DNA of 64,000 bases, from the NCBI GenBank assembly GCA_035938875.1, contig DASZGL010000010.1, positions 4,356 to 68,355 on the forward strand, written 5' to 3'. Origin of the DNA: DASZGL01 sp035938875 (GTDB lineage: Bacteria; Chloroflexota; Dormibacteria; Aeolococcales; Aeolococcaceae). A model generated the notes under the pieces. That model had not been told where the DNA came from and made no database searches. It worked only from the letters and a program-made list of their open reading frames with translations. The position numbers and the translations under genes were made by a program. Shown here in pieces: positions 8,821 to 16,975 of this stretch (position 1 is the stretch's first letter; each line of letters starts with the position of its first letter).

Positions 8821-9537
8821 CTAGTGTGCGGGGGTCGCCTCGCCGGTGGTCGCACCCTCCGAGGCGGCGACCCACTTGGCGTGGCGGCGGCGGGCGAAGT
8901 CGAGCCGGACGGTGCCCACGAACACGCCGCGCAGCGCCGGCCGGGTGGACGGCAGCAGCAGGGCGAGGATGAGGTGACCGGCGATGAGCGGCATCATCGC
9001 CACCATCAGCAGCAGGTGCCAGGTGTCGGCCGCCTCAGAGAGGCTGGTGGGCAGGTGCGCACCCTGCCACATGAGAAAACCGGTGACGGTAAAACCGACG
9101 GTCGCCGCGGCAACGGCGATGGTGTTGAGCTTCTGCCCGGCGTTGAAGCGCCCCTGCGGTGGCAGCGGCTTGCGGCGCAGAAAGCGCGGGACAAAGGCGC
9201 GCCGCAGCCAGCGGCCGTCGTCGCGGTCGAACGTCTCGACGTCGCGCCGCAGCCGCGACAGCGTGCCCACTCGGGCCGAGGCCACGATCACCGGCAGGGC
9301 GACCAGGGCCAGCGCGGCGTCGAGATGCACCTCGCGCACCAGTGAGCGATGGGACAGGACAGGGTTCTGCCCTGGCCCCAGGTAGAGGCCGAGCCCGCTG
9401 AGCAGGAGCACGAAGAAGAGCCCCGCGTATAGCCAGTGCAGGGCGATCTCCACGCTGTCGAAGCGCCGGATCAGCGCTGGTCGCGACGCCGCCGGATCGC
9501 CGCTCTCAGCCACTCCTGGTGTTCTGCGACGGGACAC
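8821..9537 (-). CDS. Membrane cytochrome b (b561/formate dehydrogenase gamma-like)
   Basis: This 238-residue protein has four predicted membrane helices with histidines positioned to bind heme b: ALHWLYAG, VREVHLDAAL, DTWHLLLM and AGHLILAL. It probably passes electrons between the quinone pool and the molybdopterin oxidoreductase encoded immediately upstream. The GTG start at 9537 shares one base with that gene's TAG stop (TAGTG), indicating coupling; a GTG nine codons later is the alternative. It is not MsrQ-like in sequence, although the neighbour resembles MsrP. Confidence 0.8.
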   Translation of the reverse strand: MSRRRTPGVAESGDPAASRPALIRRFDSVEIALHWLYAGLFFVLLLSGLGLYLGPGQNPVLSHRSLVREVHLDAALALVALPVIVASARVGTLSRLRRDVETFDRDDGRWLRRAFVPRFLRRKPLPPQGRFNAGQKLNTIAVAAATVGFTVTGFLMWQGAHLPTSLSEAADTWHLLLMVAMMPLIAGHLILALLLPSTRPALRGVFVGTVRLDFARRRHAKWVAASEGATTGEATPAH

Positions 9538-10334
9538 TAACTCGGCGGCGTGTACACGTAGGCGTCGATCTCCCACCCGGTCTGCTCCCAGAAGCCCAGG
9601 TCTCGCGTCGACTTCACCTCGATGCGGCGCAGCCACTTGACGTTCTTGTAGCCGTACATGTCCGGGTAGATGAGACGCAGCGGATAACCCTGCTCGCGGA
9701 TCAGCGGGTCGCCGTTGAGCTGCCAGGCGAGGATGGCGTGGTCGCTGCGCGCCTGTGCCCAGGTGAGGCTGTCGGTGTACACGCCGTCGCCCGAATAGAA
9801 TGTGACGAACTTGGCACGATCATTGGGTGAGACGGCGTCGACGACATCCCGGACCCGGACGCCGATCCAGATGCAGTTGTGCACGATCCAGCCATTGACA
9901 CAGCGGAAGTCGGCGGTGACCGCGTACTGGGGAAACGCCTTGACGTCGTCGAAGCGAAGCGAGAGGTTGCTGTTGACGCCCTCGCCGTCGACCGCGAGCC
10001 GCCAGGAGCGGGAGTTGAAATTGGGGATGTCGCCGACCGAGTAGTAGCGGAAGCGCTCGGTGTAATTGTGATTGGGATGCTGGCCGATGAGCGCCTCCTG
10101 GTCGTCGGGTGTCATCGAGCCGAGCCGCACCGCCGAGGCGACGCTGTTGCTGTCGGCGTCGTCGGCGCGATACAGCCACTTCGTGGCACCCATGCCGGCG
10201 ACACCGGCGGCGAGAAGACCGAGGAAGATGCGCCGGCCGACGGGCCGCCCCAGCGGGCCCATCTGCGGCGACGGGATGATGATCCTCCGGCCACGCCCCG
10301 AGGCGGTCGCCGGCGACTCCGTCTCGTCGCTCAT
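9537..10334 (-). CDS. Tat-exported sulfite-oxidase-family molybdopterin oxidoreductase
   Basis: The protein (265 aa) starts at the ATG at 10334, because a twin-arginine signal follows with GRRIFLGLLAAG (R34-R35) and a hydrophobic stretch. The mature domain has the sulfite oxidase/MsrP fold motifs, with C145 in DFRCVNGWIVHN as the likely Mo ligand and YPLRLIYPDMYGYKNVKW near the end. It would act outside the membrane as a reductase or dehydrogenase of a small oxyanion or sulfoxide. It is co-translated with a b-type cytochrome. Substrate not deducible. Confidence 0.85.
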   Translation of the reverse strand: MSDETESPATASGRGRRIIIPSPQMGPLGRPVGRRIFLGLLAAGVAGMGATKWLYRADDADSNSVASAVRLGSMTPDDQEALIGQHPNHNYTERFRYYSVGDIPNFNSRSWRLAVDGEGVNSNLSLRFDDVKAFPQYAVTADFRCVNGWIVHNCIWIGVRVRDVVDAVSPNDRAKFVTFYSGDGVYTDSLTWAQARSDHAILAWQLNGDPLIREQGYPLRLIYPDMYGYKNVKWLRRIEVKSTRDLGFWEQTGWEIDAYVYTPPS

Positions 10335-10377
10335 GAGCAGGTTATACGCCCCATCCGCAAGCGCAGCCCGCCTGCGA

Positions 10378-11445
10378 TCAGACAGCGACCTGAGCGGCCA
10401 GCTCCTCGGCCTTCTCGCTGAGGGCGAAGTGGCACGCCGCGAGGTGGTCGTCCCGGCCCTTGGGTTCCAGCGGCGGCTCCACCTCGCTGCAGATCGCCTG
10501 GGCGATGGGGCAGCGCGTGTGGAAGCGACAGCCCGACGGTGGGTTGATCGGTGAGGGGACGTCACCCTTGAGCAGGATGCGTTGGCGGCGCAGACTCGGG
10601 TCGGGGAAGGGGATGGCGCTGAGCAGCGCCTGCGTGTACGGATGACGCGGCGACTTGTACACCTCGATCGCCGGGGCCATCTCCACGAGCTTGCCCAGGT
10701 ACATCACGCCGACGCGGTCGCTGACGTGCTGCACCACCTGCAGGTTGTGGGAGATGAACAGGTAGGTGAGGTTGAACTCGTCCTGCAGGTCCTTGAGCAG
10801 GTTGAGCACCTGAGACTGGATGGAGACGTCGAGCGCCGAGACGGGCTCGTCGGCGACGACGAACTTGGGTCGCAACACCAGTGCGCGCGCGATGCCGATG
10901 CGCTGCCGCTGCCCGCCGCTGAACTCGTGTGGATAGCGGTTGATGTAGTACTTGCGAAGGCCTACCCGCTCCAGCATGTCGGCCACGCGCGCCTCGCGCT
11001 CGGAGGCGCGATGCATTCCCAGGTTATAGAGCCCCTCGCCGATGATGTCGCCGACGGGCAGACGCGGGTTGAGCGATGCGTAGGGATCCTGGAAGATGAT
11101 CTGCATTTCACTGCGCAGCCGCTTGAGCTCGTCGTACTCGAGCTTGGCGATGTCGCGTCCCTCGAAGAACAGCTCACCCGACGTCGCCTCGATGAGTCGC
11201 AGAAGCAGGCGCCCGGTCGTCGTCTTGCCACAGCCCGACTCTCCGACGAGACCCACGGTCTCGCCGCGATGGATCGTAAAGCTGACGTCCTCCACGGCGC
11301 GGACGTAGCCGCGCACCCGGCCCAGCAAGCCCTGCTTGATGGGGAAATGCTTGGTGAGGTGACGTATGTCCACGAGGACCTCGGAGGACGGCCCCGGCCG
11401 CGGTGCGGTCGCGGCGACGTCCGCCGTCGGCGGAGCGACGGTCAT
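10378..11445 (-). CDS. oppF: Oligopeptide/dipeptide ABC transporter ATP-binding protein (OppF-type)
   Basis: This 355-residue ATPase has Walker A GESGCGKTT, signature FSGGQRQRIGIARAL, Walker B VADEPVSALD and the C-terminal oligopeptide-transporter extension with the cysteine pair in GCRFHTRCPIAQ. It energises peptide import together with OppD. The ATG at 11445 overlaps the oppD stop (ATGA); upstream in-frame sequence is the oppD shadow. It is the last gene of the opp set; the molybdopterin gene follows 43 bp later on the same strand and may be read through. Confidence 0.95.
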   Translation of the reverse strand: MTVAPPTADVAATAPRPGPSSEVLVDIRHLTKHFPIKQGLLGRVRGYVRAVEDVSFTIHRGETVGLVGESGCGKTTTGRLLLRLIEATSGELFFEGRDIAKLEYDELKRLRSEMQIIFQDPYASLNPRLPVGDIIGEGLYNLGMHRASEREARVADMLERVGLRKYYINRYPHEFSGGQRQRIGIARALVLRPKFVVADEPVSALDVSIQSQVLNLLKDLQDEFNLTYLFISHNLQVVQHVSDRVGVMYLGKLVEMAPAIEVYKSPRHPYTQALLSAIPFPDPSLRRQRILLKGDVPSPINPPSGCRFHTRCPIAQAICSEVEPPLEPKGRDDHLAACHFALSEKAEELAAQVAV

Positions 11446-12506
11446 GCGCCGACCACCTCCTCGGGAGCCTCCTGGGCAAGTGGGCTCAGCGGGTCGATGT
11501 CGCTGACCTCGGTGGCACGCACCTCGTCCTGCTTGGCGGTGTACAGGTAACAGGCCACGGCCCGCTTCGGTGCGATGTCCTCGAGCGCCGGGAATGCGCT
11601 GTCGCACGGCTCGAACTTGTCCGGACAGCGCGGCGCGAAGGTGCAGCCTGGAGGCAGGTTGAGCGGGTGCGGAACGGTGCCCTTGATGACCTCGAGCCGG
11701 TGTCCGATCTGCGCCGGTTTGGGGATGGACCGGAGCAATCCCTGAGTGTAGGGATGCTGCGGGTCGTGGAAAATGTCGTCGACGGGGCCGCGCTCGACGA
11801 TCTTGCCCGCGTACATCACCACCACGTTCGCGGCCACCTCGGCGATGACGCCGAGGTCGTGGGTGATCATCATCACCGCCATGTTCTCGGTGTCCTTGAG
11901 CCCCTTGATGAGCTCGAGGATCTGCGCCTGGATGGTGACGTCGAGCGCGGTCGTCGGCTCGTCGGCGATGAGCAGCTTCGGCTTGCAGGCCAGCGCCATG
12001 GCAATCATCACCCGCTGACGCATCCCGCCCGACATCTGGTGGGGATAGTCGCGGACGCGTTTGTCCGGCGAGGGGATGCCGACCTGGACGAAGAGGTCGA
12101 CGACGCGGCGCGCCGCCTCCTCGTCGCTGACGCCGAGGTGGCGCTGGATGGACTCGCCGATCTGGTCGCCGACGCGAAACACCGGGTTCAGCGAGGTCAT
12201 CGGCTCCTGGAAGATCATGGCGATGTCGTTGCCGCGCACGTCCTCCATCTCGTCGTCGGTGAGCTCGAGCAGGTTGCGGCCCTGGAAGAAGACGCGCCCG
12301 GCGACGGTGCGCCCCGGCCGGCTGAGCAGCCGCATGATGCTCAGCGCGGTGATGCTCTTGCCACAGCCAGACTCACCGACGATGCCCAGAGTCTCGCCCT
12401 CGTCGACGGTGAAGTTGACACCGTCGACAGCGCGGACGATGCCGTCGTTGGTGGCGAAGTGGGTGCGCAACCCCTCGACGGCGAGGAGCGGCTCGGATGC
12501 AGGCAA
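11442..12506 (-). CDS. oppD: Oligopeptide/dipeptide ABC transporter ATP-binding protein (OppD-type)
   Basis: This is the first of the two ATPases (354 aa): Walker A GESGCGKSI, signature MSGGMRQRVMIAMAL, Walker B IADEPTTALDVTIQ, switch His in MMITHDLGV and the C-terminal cysteine extension (PPGCTFAPRCPDK). It lies 6 bp after oppC and overlaps oppF by 4 bp. It pairs with OppF under the OppB/OppC channel at the cytoplasmic face. The assignment to the peptide/nickel family is firm; the exact substrate is not. Confidence 0.95.
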   Translation of the reverse strand: MPASEPLLAVEGLRTHFATNDGIVRAVDGVNFTVDEGETLGIVGESGCGKSITALSIMRLLSRPGRTVAGRVFFQGRNLLELTDDEMEDVRGNDIAMIFQEPMTSLNPVFRVGDQIGESIQRHLGVSDEEAARRVVDLFVQVGIPSPDKRVRDYPHQMSGGMRQRVMIAMALACKPKLLIADEPTTALDVTIQAQILELIKGLKDTENMAVMMITHDLGVIAEVAANVVVMYAGKIVERGPVDDIFHDPQHPYTQGLLRSIPKPAQIGHRLEVIKGTVPHPLNLPPGCTFAPRCPDKFEPCDSAFPALEDIAPKRAVACYLYTAKQDEVRATEVSDIDPLSPLAQEAPEEVVGA

Positions 12507-12512
12507 GGGCTC

Positions 12513-13490
12513 TCAGCGTTCCAGTGAGCGCGGGTCGAAGGCGTCGCGGAGTGCGTCGCCGATGTAGTTGAAGGAGAGGACGGTGATGAGGATCAGGAAG
12601 CCCGGCCACAGCGCAAAGTAGACGCCGTTGGGATCGAAGATCTTGTTTCGTCCGTCGTCGAGCAGATTGCCCCAGGTGGCTGTCGGCGGGTTGATGCCGT
12701 AGCCGAGGAAGGACAGTGCTGACTCGGTGAGGATGGCGGCGCCGACGGTGAGCGACGCGGAGACGACGATCGGCCCCAGCGCGTTGGGCAGCAGGTGCCG
12801 GGTGATGATGCGCAGTCGCGACGTGCCCACCGCTCGGGCGGCTTCGACGAACTCCTTCTCCCTGACGCTGAGCACGACAGACCGCACGATACGCGCTGTC
12901 GTCGGCCAGAAGATCAGTGAGATGCCCAGGACGACGAAGAACCCGGCCTCCAACGGGCCGAACTGACCGTTGGAGTTGAAGGTCTTCACGAAGATGATGA
13001 GGATGAGGATGCTGGGGATGCTGAGCACCGCGTTGGTCACTGCCGAGATGGCCGCATCGACGACGCCGCCCAGGAAGCCGGCAAGTGCGCCCATGGTCGT
13101 GGCGATGAGCATGGTGAGGATGGTCACGGTGAAGCCGACCAGCAGCGACACCTGGCCACCCTTGAGGTTGCGCAGCAGCAGGTCACGCCCGTCGCTGTCG
13201 GTGCCCAGCAGGTGGAAGTGCGACCCGGGGCAGAAGGCGCTGTTGGTGGTGGCGGTCGACAGCGGACCCAGGTCCGTTTGGTTGAGATCGACGCACTCGC
13301 TGGGAAGGGCGAAGGGAAGGATGTAACAGGCGAAGATGAGCAGCCCAAGCGTGATCGCGGCGACCAGGGCGATGCGCCTGGACCTGAAACGGCGCCAGAC
13401 GAGCCTGTAGTAGCCGACCTCCTTGGTGGTCTCGAAGTCGATCGCCGTCGGCGTCGGGACGGGCGTCAGAACGGGGATATTGGTGGCCAT
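12513..13490 (-). CDS. oppC: Oligopeptide/dipeptide ABC transporter permease (OppC-type)
   Basis: This 325-residue permease has a cytoplasmic N-terminus, TM1 at roughly 42-62, a long extracytoplasmic loop and five more helices. The EAA loop is visible as EFVEAARAVGTSRLRIITRHLLP, ending FDPRSLER as in many OppC/DppC proteins. The start ATG is 3 bp after the oppB stop. It forms the membrane channel with OppB. The loop between TM1 and TM2 contains several cysteines (SECVDL, SAFCPGS), somewhat unusual. Confidence 0.94.
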   Translation of the reverse strand: MATNIPVLTPVPTPTAIDFETTKEVGYYRLVWRRFRSRRIALVAAITLGLLIFACYILPFALPSECVDLNQTDLGPLSTATTNSAFCPGSHFHLLGTDSDGRDLLLRNLKGGQVSLLVGFTVTILTMLIATTMGALAGFLGGVVDAAISAVTNAVLSIPSILILIIFVKTFNSNGQFGPLEAGFFVVLGISLIFWPTTARIVRSVVLSVREKEFVEAARAVGTSRLRIITRHLLPNALGPIVVSASLTVGAAILTESALSFLGYGINPPTATWGNLLDDGRNKIFDPNGVYFALWPGFLILITVLSFNYIGDALRDAFDPRSLER

Positions 13491-13493
13491 GGC

Positions 13494-14516
13494 TTAGCGT
13501 TTCTCGTAGGAGATTCGTGGATCGGCCCAGGTGTAGGCGACGTCGGCGATGAGGTTGCCTATCACCACGAGCATGCTGAGGATCAGGGCGATGCCGATGA
13601 GTATGGGAAAGTCGTTGGCCGACGCCGAGCTGACGAACAGCTGGCCCATTCCCGGCCAGTTGAACACCACCTCGGTGATGATGGCGCCGACGAACAGAGT
13701 GGGAATGTCCAGGCCCATCAGCGTGATGAATGGCAACAGCGAGTTGCGGAAGGCATGGCGGATCACCACGCGTTTACCGGCGAGCCCCTTGGCCCTGGCC
13801 GTTCGGATGTAGTCCTGGCTGAGCACCTCGAGCATGGCGCTGCGGATGAAGCGCGCGTAACTGGCGACGCTCTGCACCGCGAGCACGATGACGGGCAGCA
13901 CCAGGTGCCAGGCAAGGTCGAGCAGTCCGCTGTCCACCCCGTTGCTGTGTTGACCTCCTGACGGAAAGATGTTGCCCAATCCGTGCTCATAGGGGAACAC
14001 CGCAAAGGCGTAGATCAGCATGGTGCCGAACCAGTAGTTGGGTATCGATATGCCCACGAAAGAAAGGCTGGTCACCGTGTTGTCCAGCCGCGAATACTGC
14101 TTGACCGCGCTGATGATGCCGATGGGCACGGCGACGAGCAGGGTGAAGATATAGGAGGTGATCATCAGCTCCGCGGTGGCCGGTAGGCGGATGCTGATCT
14201 CGTCGTACACGGTGGTGTGCAGCGGCACCGACTCGCCGAGGTCGGGCGGGTTGGGGGCGTGCGGTGGCCACCCCCACCAGGTCCAGAAGGGCTTGGAGAT
14301 GTTCTTGAGAAAGACGGCGTACTGGTTGAGGAACGGAGTGTCGGCGCCGAAGCGGGCCTTGATCGCCTCGATCTGCGCCTGACTCTGGTTGGGGCGGTTG
14401 ATCAGCAGCGCGTAGGGCTTGTCGGGGAGGAGCTGCTGGAAGACGAACATGACGAAGGTGATGGCCAGGACCGTCAACGCCCCGAGGACGAGGCGTCTGA
14501 TGATGAACTTCGTCAT
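13494..14516 (-). CDS. oppB: Oligopeptide/dipeptide ABC transporter permease (OppB-type)
   Basis: This 340-residue permease starts at the internal ATG at 14516 (MTKFIIRRLVLGALTV), matching OppB N-termini; upstream codons are intergenic. It has six TM helices and the EAA motif DYIRTARAKGLAGKRVVIRHAFRN. It is the first permease gene after a 207-bp gap that contains a strong hairpin, so its expression is probably lower than that of the binding protein. Confidence 0.94.
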   Translation of the reverse strand: MTKFIIRRLVLGALTVLAITFVMFVFQQLLPDKPYALLINRPNQSQAQIEAIKARFGADTPFLNQYAVFLKNISKPFWTWWGWPPHAPNPPDLGESVPLHTTVYDEISIRLPATAELMITSYIFTLLVAVPIGIISAVKQYSRLDNTVTSLSFVGISIPNYWFGTMLIYAFAVFPYEHGLGNIFPSGGQHSNGVDSGLLDLAWHLVLPVIVLAVQSVASYARFIRSAMLEVLSQDYIRTARAKGLAGKRVVIRHAFRNSLLPFITLMGLDIPTLFVGAIITEVVFNWPGMGQLFVSSASANDFPILIGIALILSMLVVIGNLIADVAYTWADPRISYEKR

Positions 14517-14643
14517 CGCTCTCTCAACACCCCCGCACGACCCCGCCAACCTGGCGACCACCCGGCCGGTGGGCCGAGTATAGCAACCGGTTTTCGGCTT
14601 CTTTCGAATTCACTGGAGACCATTCGGTGAGCCGCTGAGAGGT

Positions 14644-14674
14644 GCCCCGGGGACCCGCCGTGGGTCCCCGGGGC
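14644..14674 (-). terminator. Perfect 13-bp hairpin between binding-protein and permease genes
   Basis: GCCCCGGGGACCC and GGGTCCCCGGGGC pair perfectly around the 5-nt loop GCCGT. It lies 50 bp beyond the binding-protein stop and 128 bp before oppB. There is no U-tract in the minus direction, so it is more likely an attenuating or mRNA-stabilising hairpin than a full terminator. Confidence 0.6.
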
Positions 14675-14723
14675 CTTCCCCTCTGTTCAAGGTTTCACAC
14701 CCGCCGGGCGGGTGCTGGCTGGT

Positions 14724-16709
14724 CTACGCCTGGCAGACGCCTCCGGTGCAGAACCAGTCGTACAGGTTGTAGGTCCAGACCAGGTCGTTGCGCTTCAGAC
14801 CCTTGAGCTTGGTCGAGTAGCTGTTGACCGTGACCTGCTGGTAGAGCGGGAGCTCGGGCAGGGCGGCCGCGAGGATCTTCGCCGCGTCCTGGTACGCCGC
14901 TGTCCGGACGGACAGGTCGACGCTTTGACGGGCCTTGTTGAAGGCAGCGTCCAGTGCGGGATCACAGATGCCCGTGTCGTTCTGTCCCTGGCCGCTGTTG
15001 GCGGCGGATGGGATCTGACCGCACGTGTAGCCGGGGAAGTAGCTGTCGGGTTCGGCAGGCGAGGACATCGTGTTCGTGTACATCGCCATGTCGAACTTGT
15101 GGTTGTAGAGCACGCCGCCGCCACTGAATGGGCCGAAGAGCGTGCCGGCCTTGACGGTCTCCAGCTGGTTGCCGGCGATGAAGATGCCGATCGCCTGCAG
15201 GTCCTGCTGGATGGCCACCTGGGCGTCAGCACGCGCCTGGTTGCCCGAGGTGGTGACGAAGTGGAGGTCGAGGCACTTGCCGGTCAGATCGGCTCGGCCT
15301 GCACCGCCGTGGCAGCTCGCGGCGAGCTTGTAGCCGGCGGCGTCGAGGTCCGACTTCGCCTTGGCGACGTCGTACGCCGTGACGGTGACCTCGGGGCTCT
15401 TGGCGTACTCAGCGCCGAGGTAGAGCCACGAGTCGGCGGGAACGACGGTCGCTTTCGCGGCGATGGTGTCGACGATCTGCTGGCGGTTGATGCCCTCCAG
15501 TAGCGCCTTGCGCAGCTTCGGATCAGCGAGGGCGGGGTTGCCGGTGTTGGTGGCACCGCACTTGCCCGCTGTTCCTGTCTGCGAGCACAGGTTGAGGTCG
15601 ATCTTCTCAGCACCGGAGTCCGGGATCGTCTCGACGGCGAGCTTGCCGCCTGCCGCCGCGGTCTGGAGGTCCTTGAGGAACCGAAGCCGGTAGTCCATGC
15701 CGAAGTCGATCGATCCCGCCTTGGCCTCGGCCAGCTGGGTCGGCGTGTCGGCCTCGATCTTGAAGTCGACGACGTCGAGGTTTGGCTGGTGGGCCTTGTT
15801 CCAGTACTTCTTGTTGGGAACCAGCTTGATGTCCTTGGTCTTGTTGTAGGCCTGGAGGACGTACGGGCCGGTGCCCACGATGATGTTGTCGAGGGTGTCG
15901 GTGCCCTTGAAGGCATTGGGGTTGCCGCTGCCGACGCTCAGGTCGACCGTCTGGGGCGTCTTCTCGAGGTCACCGTTGGTGGCGAACGCCGCCTCCAGCT
16001 GCTTGGCTGGCAGGACCCCGCCCACACCGGTGAGGATCGACAGGTAGGGACCGAACTGCGTCGAGAAGTCGATCGTCACCTGGGTCGGGCTGTCCTCGGT
16101 GCACTTGATGATCTGGTCCCAGCCCGACGTGCTGAGGATGGCGGTGGGGTTCTTGTCCTTGTACTTCAGCCAGAAGAAGTTCACCGTGTCGCACACGTCG
16201 TGGGCGGTGAAGGTCGCCCCGTCCTGCCACAGAACGCCGCTCTGCAGCGGGTAGGTGACGCACAGCTTGGCGGCCGAGTTGGCGCACCCCGAGGTCTTGA
16301 CCAGGCCGTTGGCCGTGGTCGGCACCTTGGTGGCCAACCATGGCTGGTAGAAATCCGCCTGGGTCTTGGCGTTCGACGTCTCCTCGGTCGAGCGGTACCA
16401 GAGGAGTCCCTCGGAGATGGGGGCGTCGACCGCGTAGGAGAAGGTCATGCTGTCGGTGATCCCATCGGCAAGGAAGCTCGACGGCTCCTGCGGGGTGCCG
16501 ATGGTCATGGTCCCGCCCTTGGTGGCGACCGCGCAGCTGACGCTGGCCGACGAGCCGGTGCCATTGCTCACCTCGACCTGGCCCGAGGGACATCCCGCCT
16601 GAGCCGAGGACGAGGACGAGGAGCTCGAGGAGCTGCCGCAGGCGGCGAGGATCAGCGTCCCCCCACCGAGCAGAACCGCGGCCTTGCGTCTCATCGAGAG
16701 GATCTTCAT
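14724..16709 (-). CDS. oppA: Peptide ABC transporter substrate-binding lipoprotein (OppA/DppA family, SBP family 5)
   Basis: This 661-residue extracytoplasmic binding protein starts at the ATG at 16709, with a good GGAGG 6-7 nt upstream. The signal peptide ends in a lipobox (LILAACGSS), followed by a run of ten serines that may act as a linker to the lipid anchor. The body is a family-5 solute-binding domain (GTPQEPSSF, NIIVGTGPYVLQAYNK, LRKALLEGINRQQIV). It has more cysteines than usual. As first gene of the opp operon, separated from the permeases by a strong hairpin, it is probably made in excess. Confidence 0.93.
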   Translation of the reverse strand: MKILSMRRKAAVLLGGGTLILAACGSSSSSSSSSSAQAGCPSGQVEVSNGTGSSASVSCAVATKGGTMTIGTPQEPSSFLADGITDSMTFSYAVDAPISEGLLWYRSTEETSNAKTQADFYQPWLATKVPTTANGLVKTSGCANSAAKLCVTYPLQSGVLWQDGATFTAHDVCDTVNFFWLKYKDKNPTAILSTSGWDQIIKCTEDSPTQVTIDFSTQFGPYLSILTGVGGVLPAKQLEAAFATNGDLEKTPQTVDLSVGSGNPNAFKGTDTLDNIIVGTGPYVLQAYNKTKDIKLVPNKKYWNKAHQPNLDVVDFKIEADTPTQLAEAKAGSIDFGMDYRLRFLKDLQTAAAGGKLAVETIPDSGAEKIDLNLCSQTGTAGKCGATNTGNPALADPKLRKALLEGINRQQIVDTIAAKATVVPADSWLYLGAEYAKSPEVTVTAYDVAKAKSDLDAAGYKLAASCHGGAGRADLTGKCLDLHFVTTSGNQARADAQVAIQQDLQAIGIFIAGNQLETVKAGTLFGPFSGGGVLYNHKFDMAMYTNTMSSPAEPDSYFPGYTCGQIPSAANSGQGQNDTGICDPALDAAFNKARQSVDLSVRTAAYQDAAKILAAALPELPLYQQVTVNSYSTKLKGLKRNDLVWTYNLYDWFCTGGVCQA

Positions 16710-16918
16710 GCACACCTCCAGGTCACTGCCGTCTGGACTGCGCGGGGACGTGCAGCCCCACCGGGACTGTCGACCGTCGTTGGACGTGGGCGGTCGCCCG
16801 GCGGCGCCATTCTGCGCACGGTAACCTGGGGCTGCATCCCCCACTGGGGTGATTTTTCTCGCCTGGCGGCGAGGTTGACAGCCGCGACCTCGCATCGGTT
16901 TTCGCGAATACGCTGCCG

Positions 16919-16924
16919 TATACT
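16919..16924 (+). promoter_or_regulatory. -10 box candidate of the sensor kinase operon
   Basis: TATACT, 51 bp before the kinase ATG. A TTGACA hexamer lies at 16875-16880, but 38 bp from this -10, so it is not its -35. The rest of the 266-bp divergent gap to the binding-protein gene shows only short GC-rich inverted repeats. Confidence 0.4.
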
Positions 16925-16975
16925 CGGGCGGCTTGCGCCAAGCGGCGTCGCCAGCGCCCAGCGCGACCCGCACCT

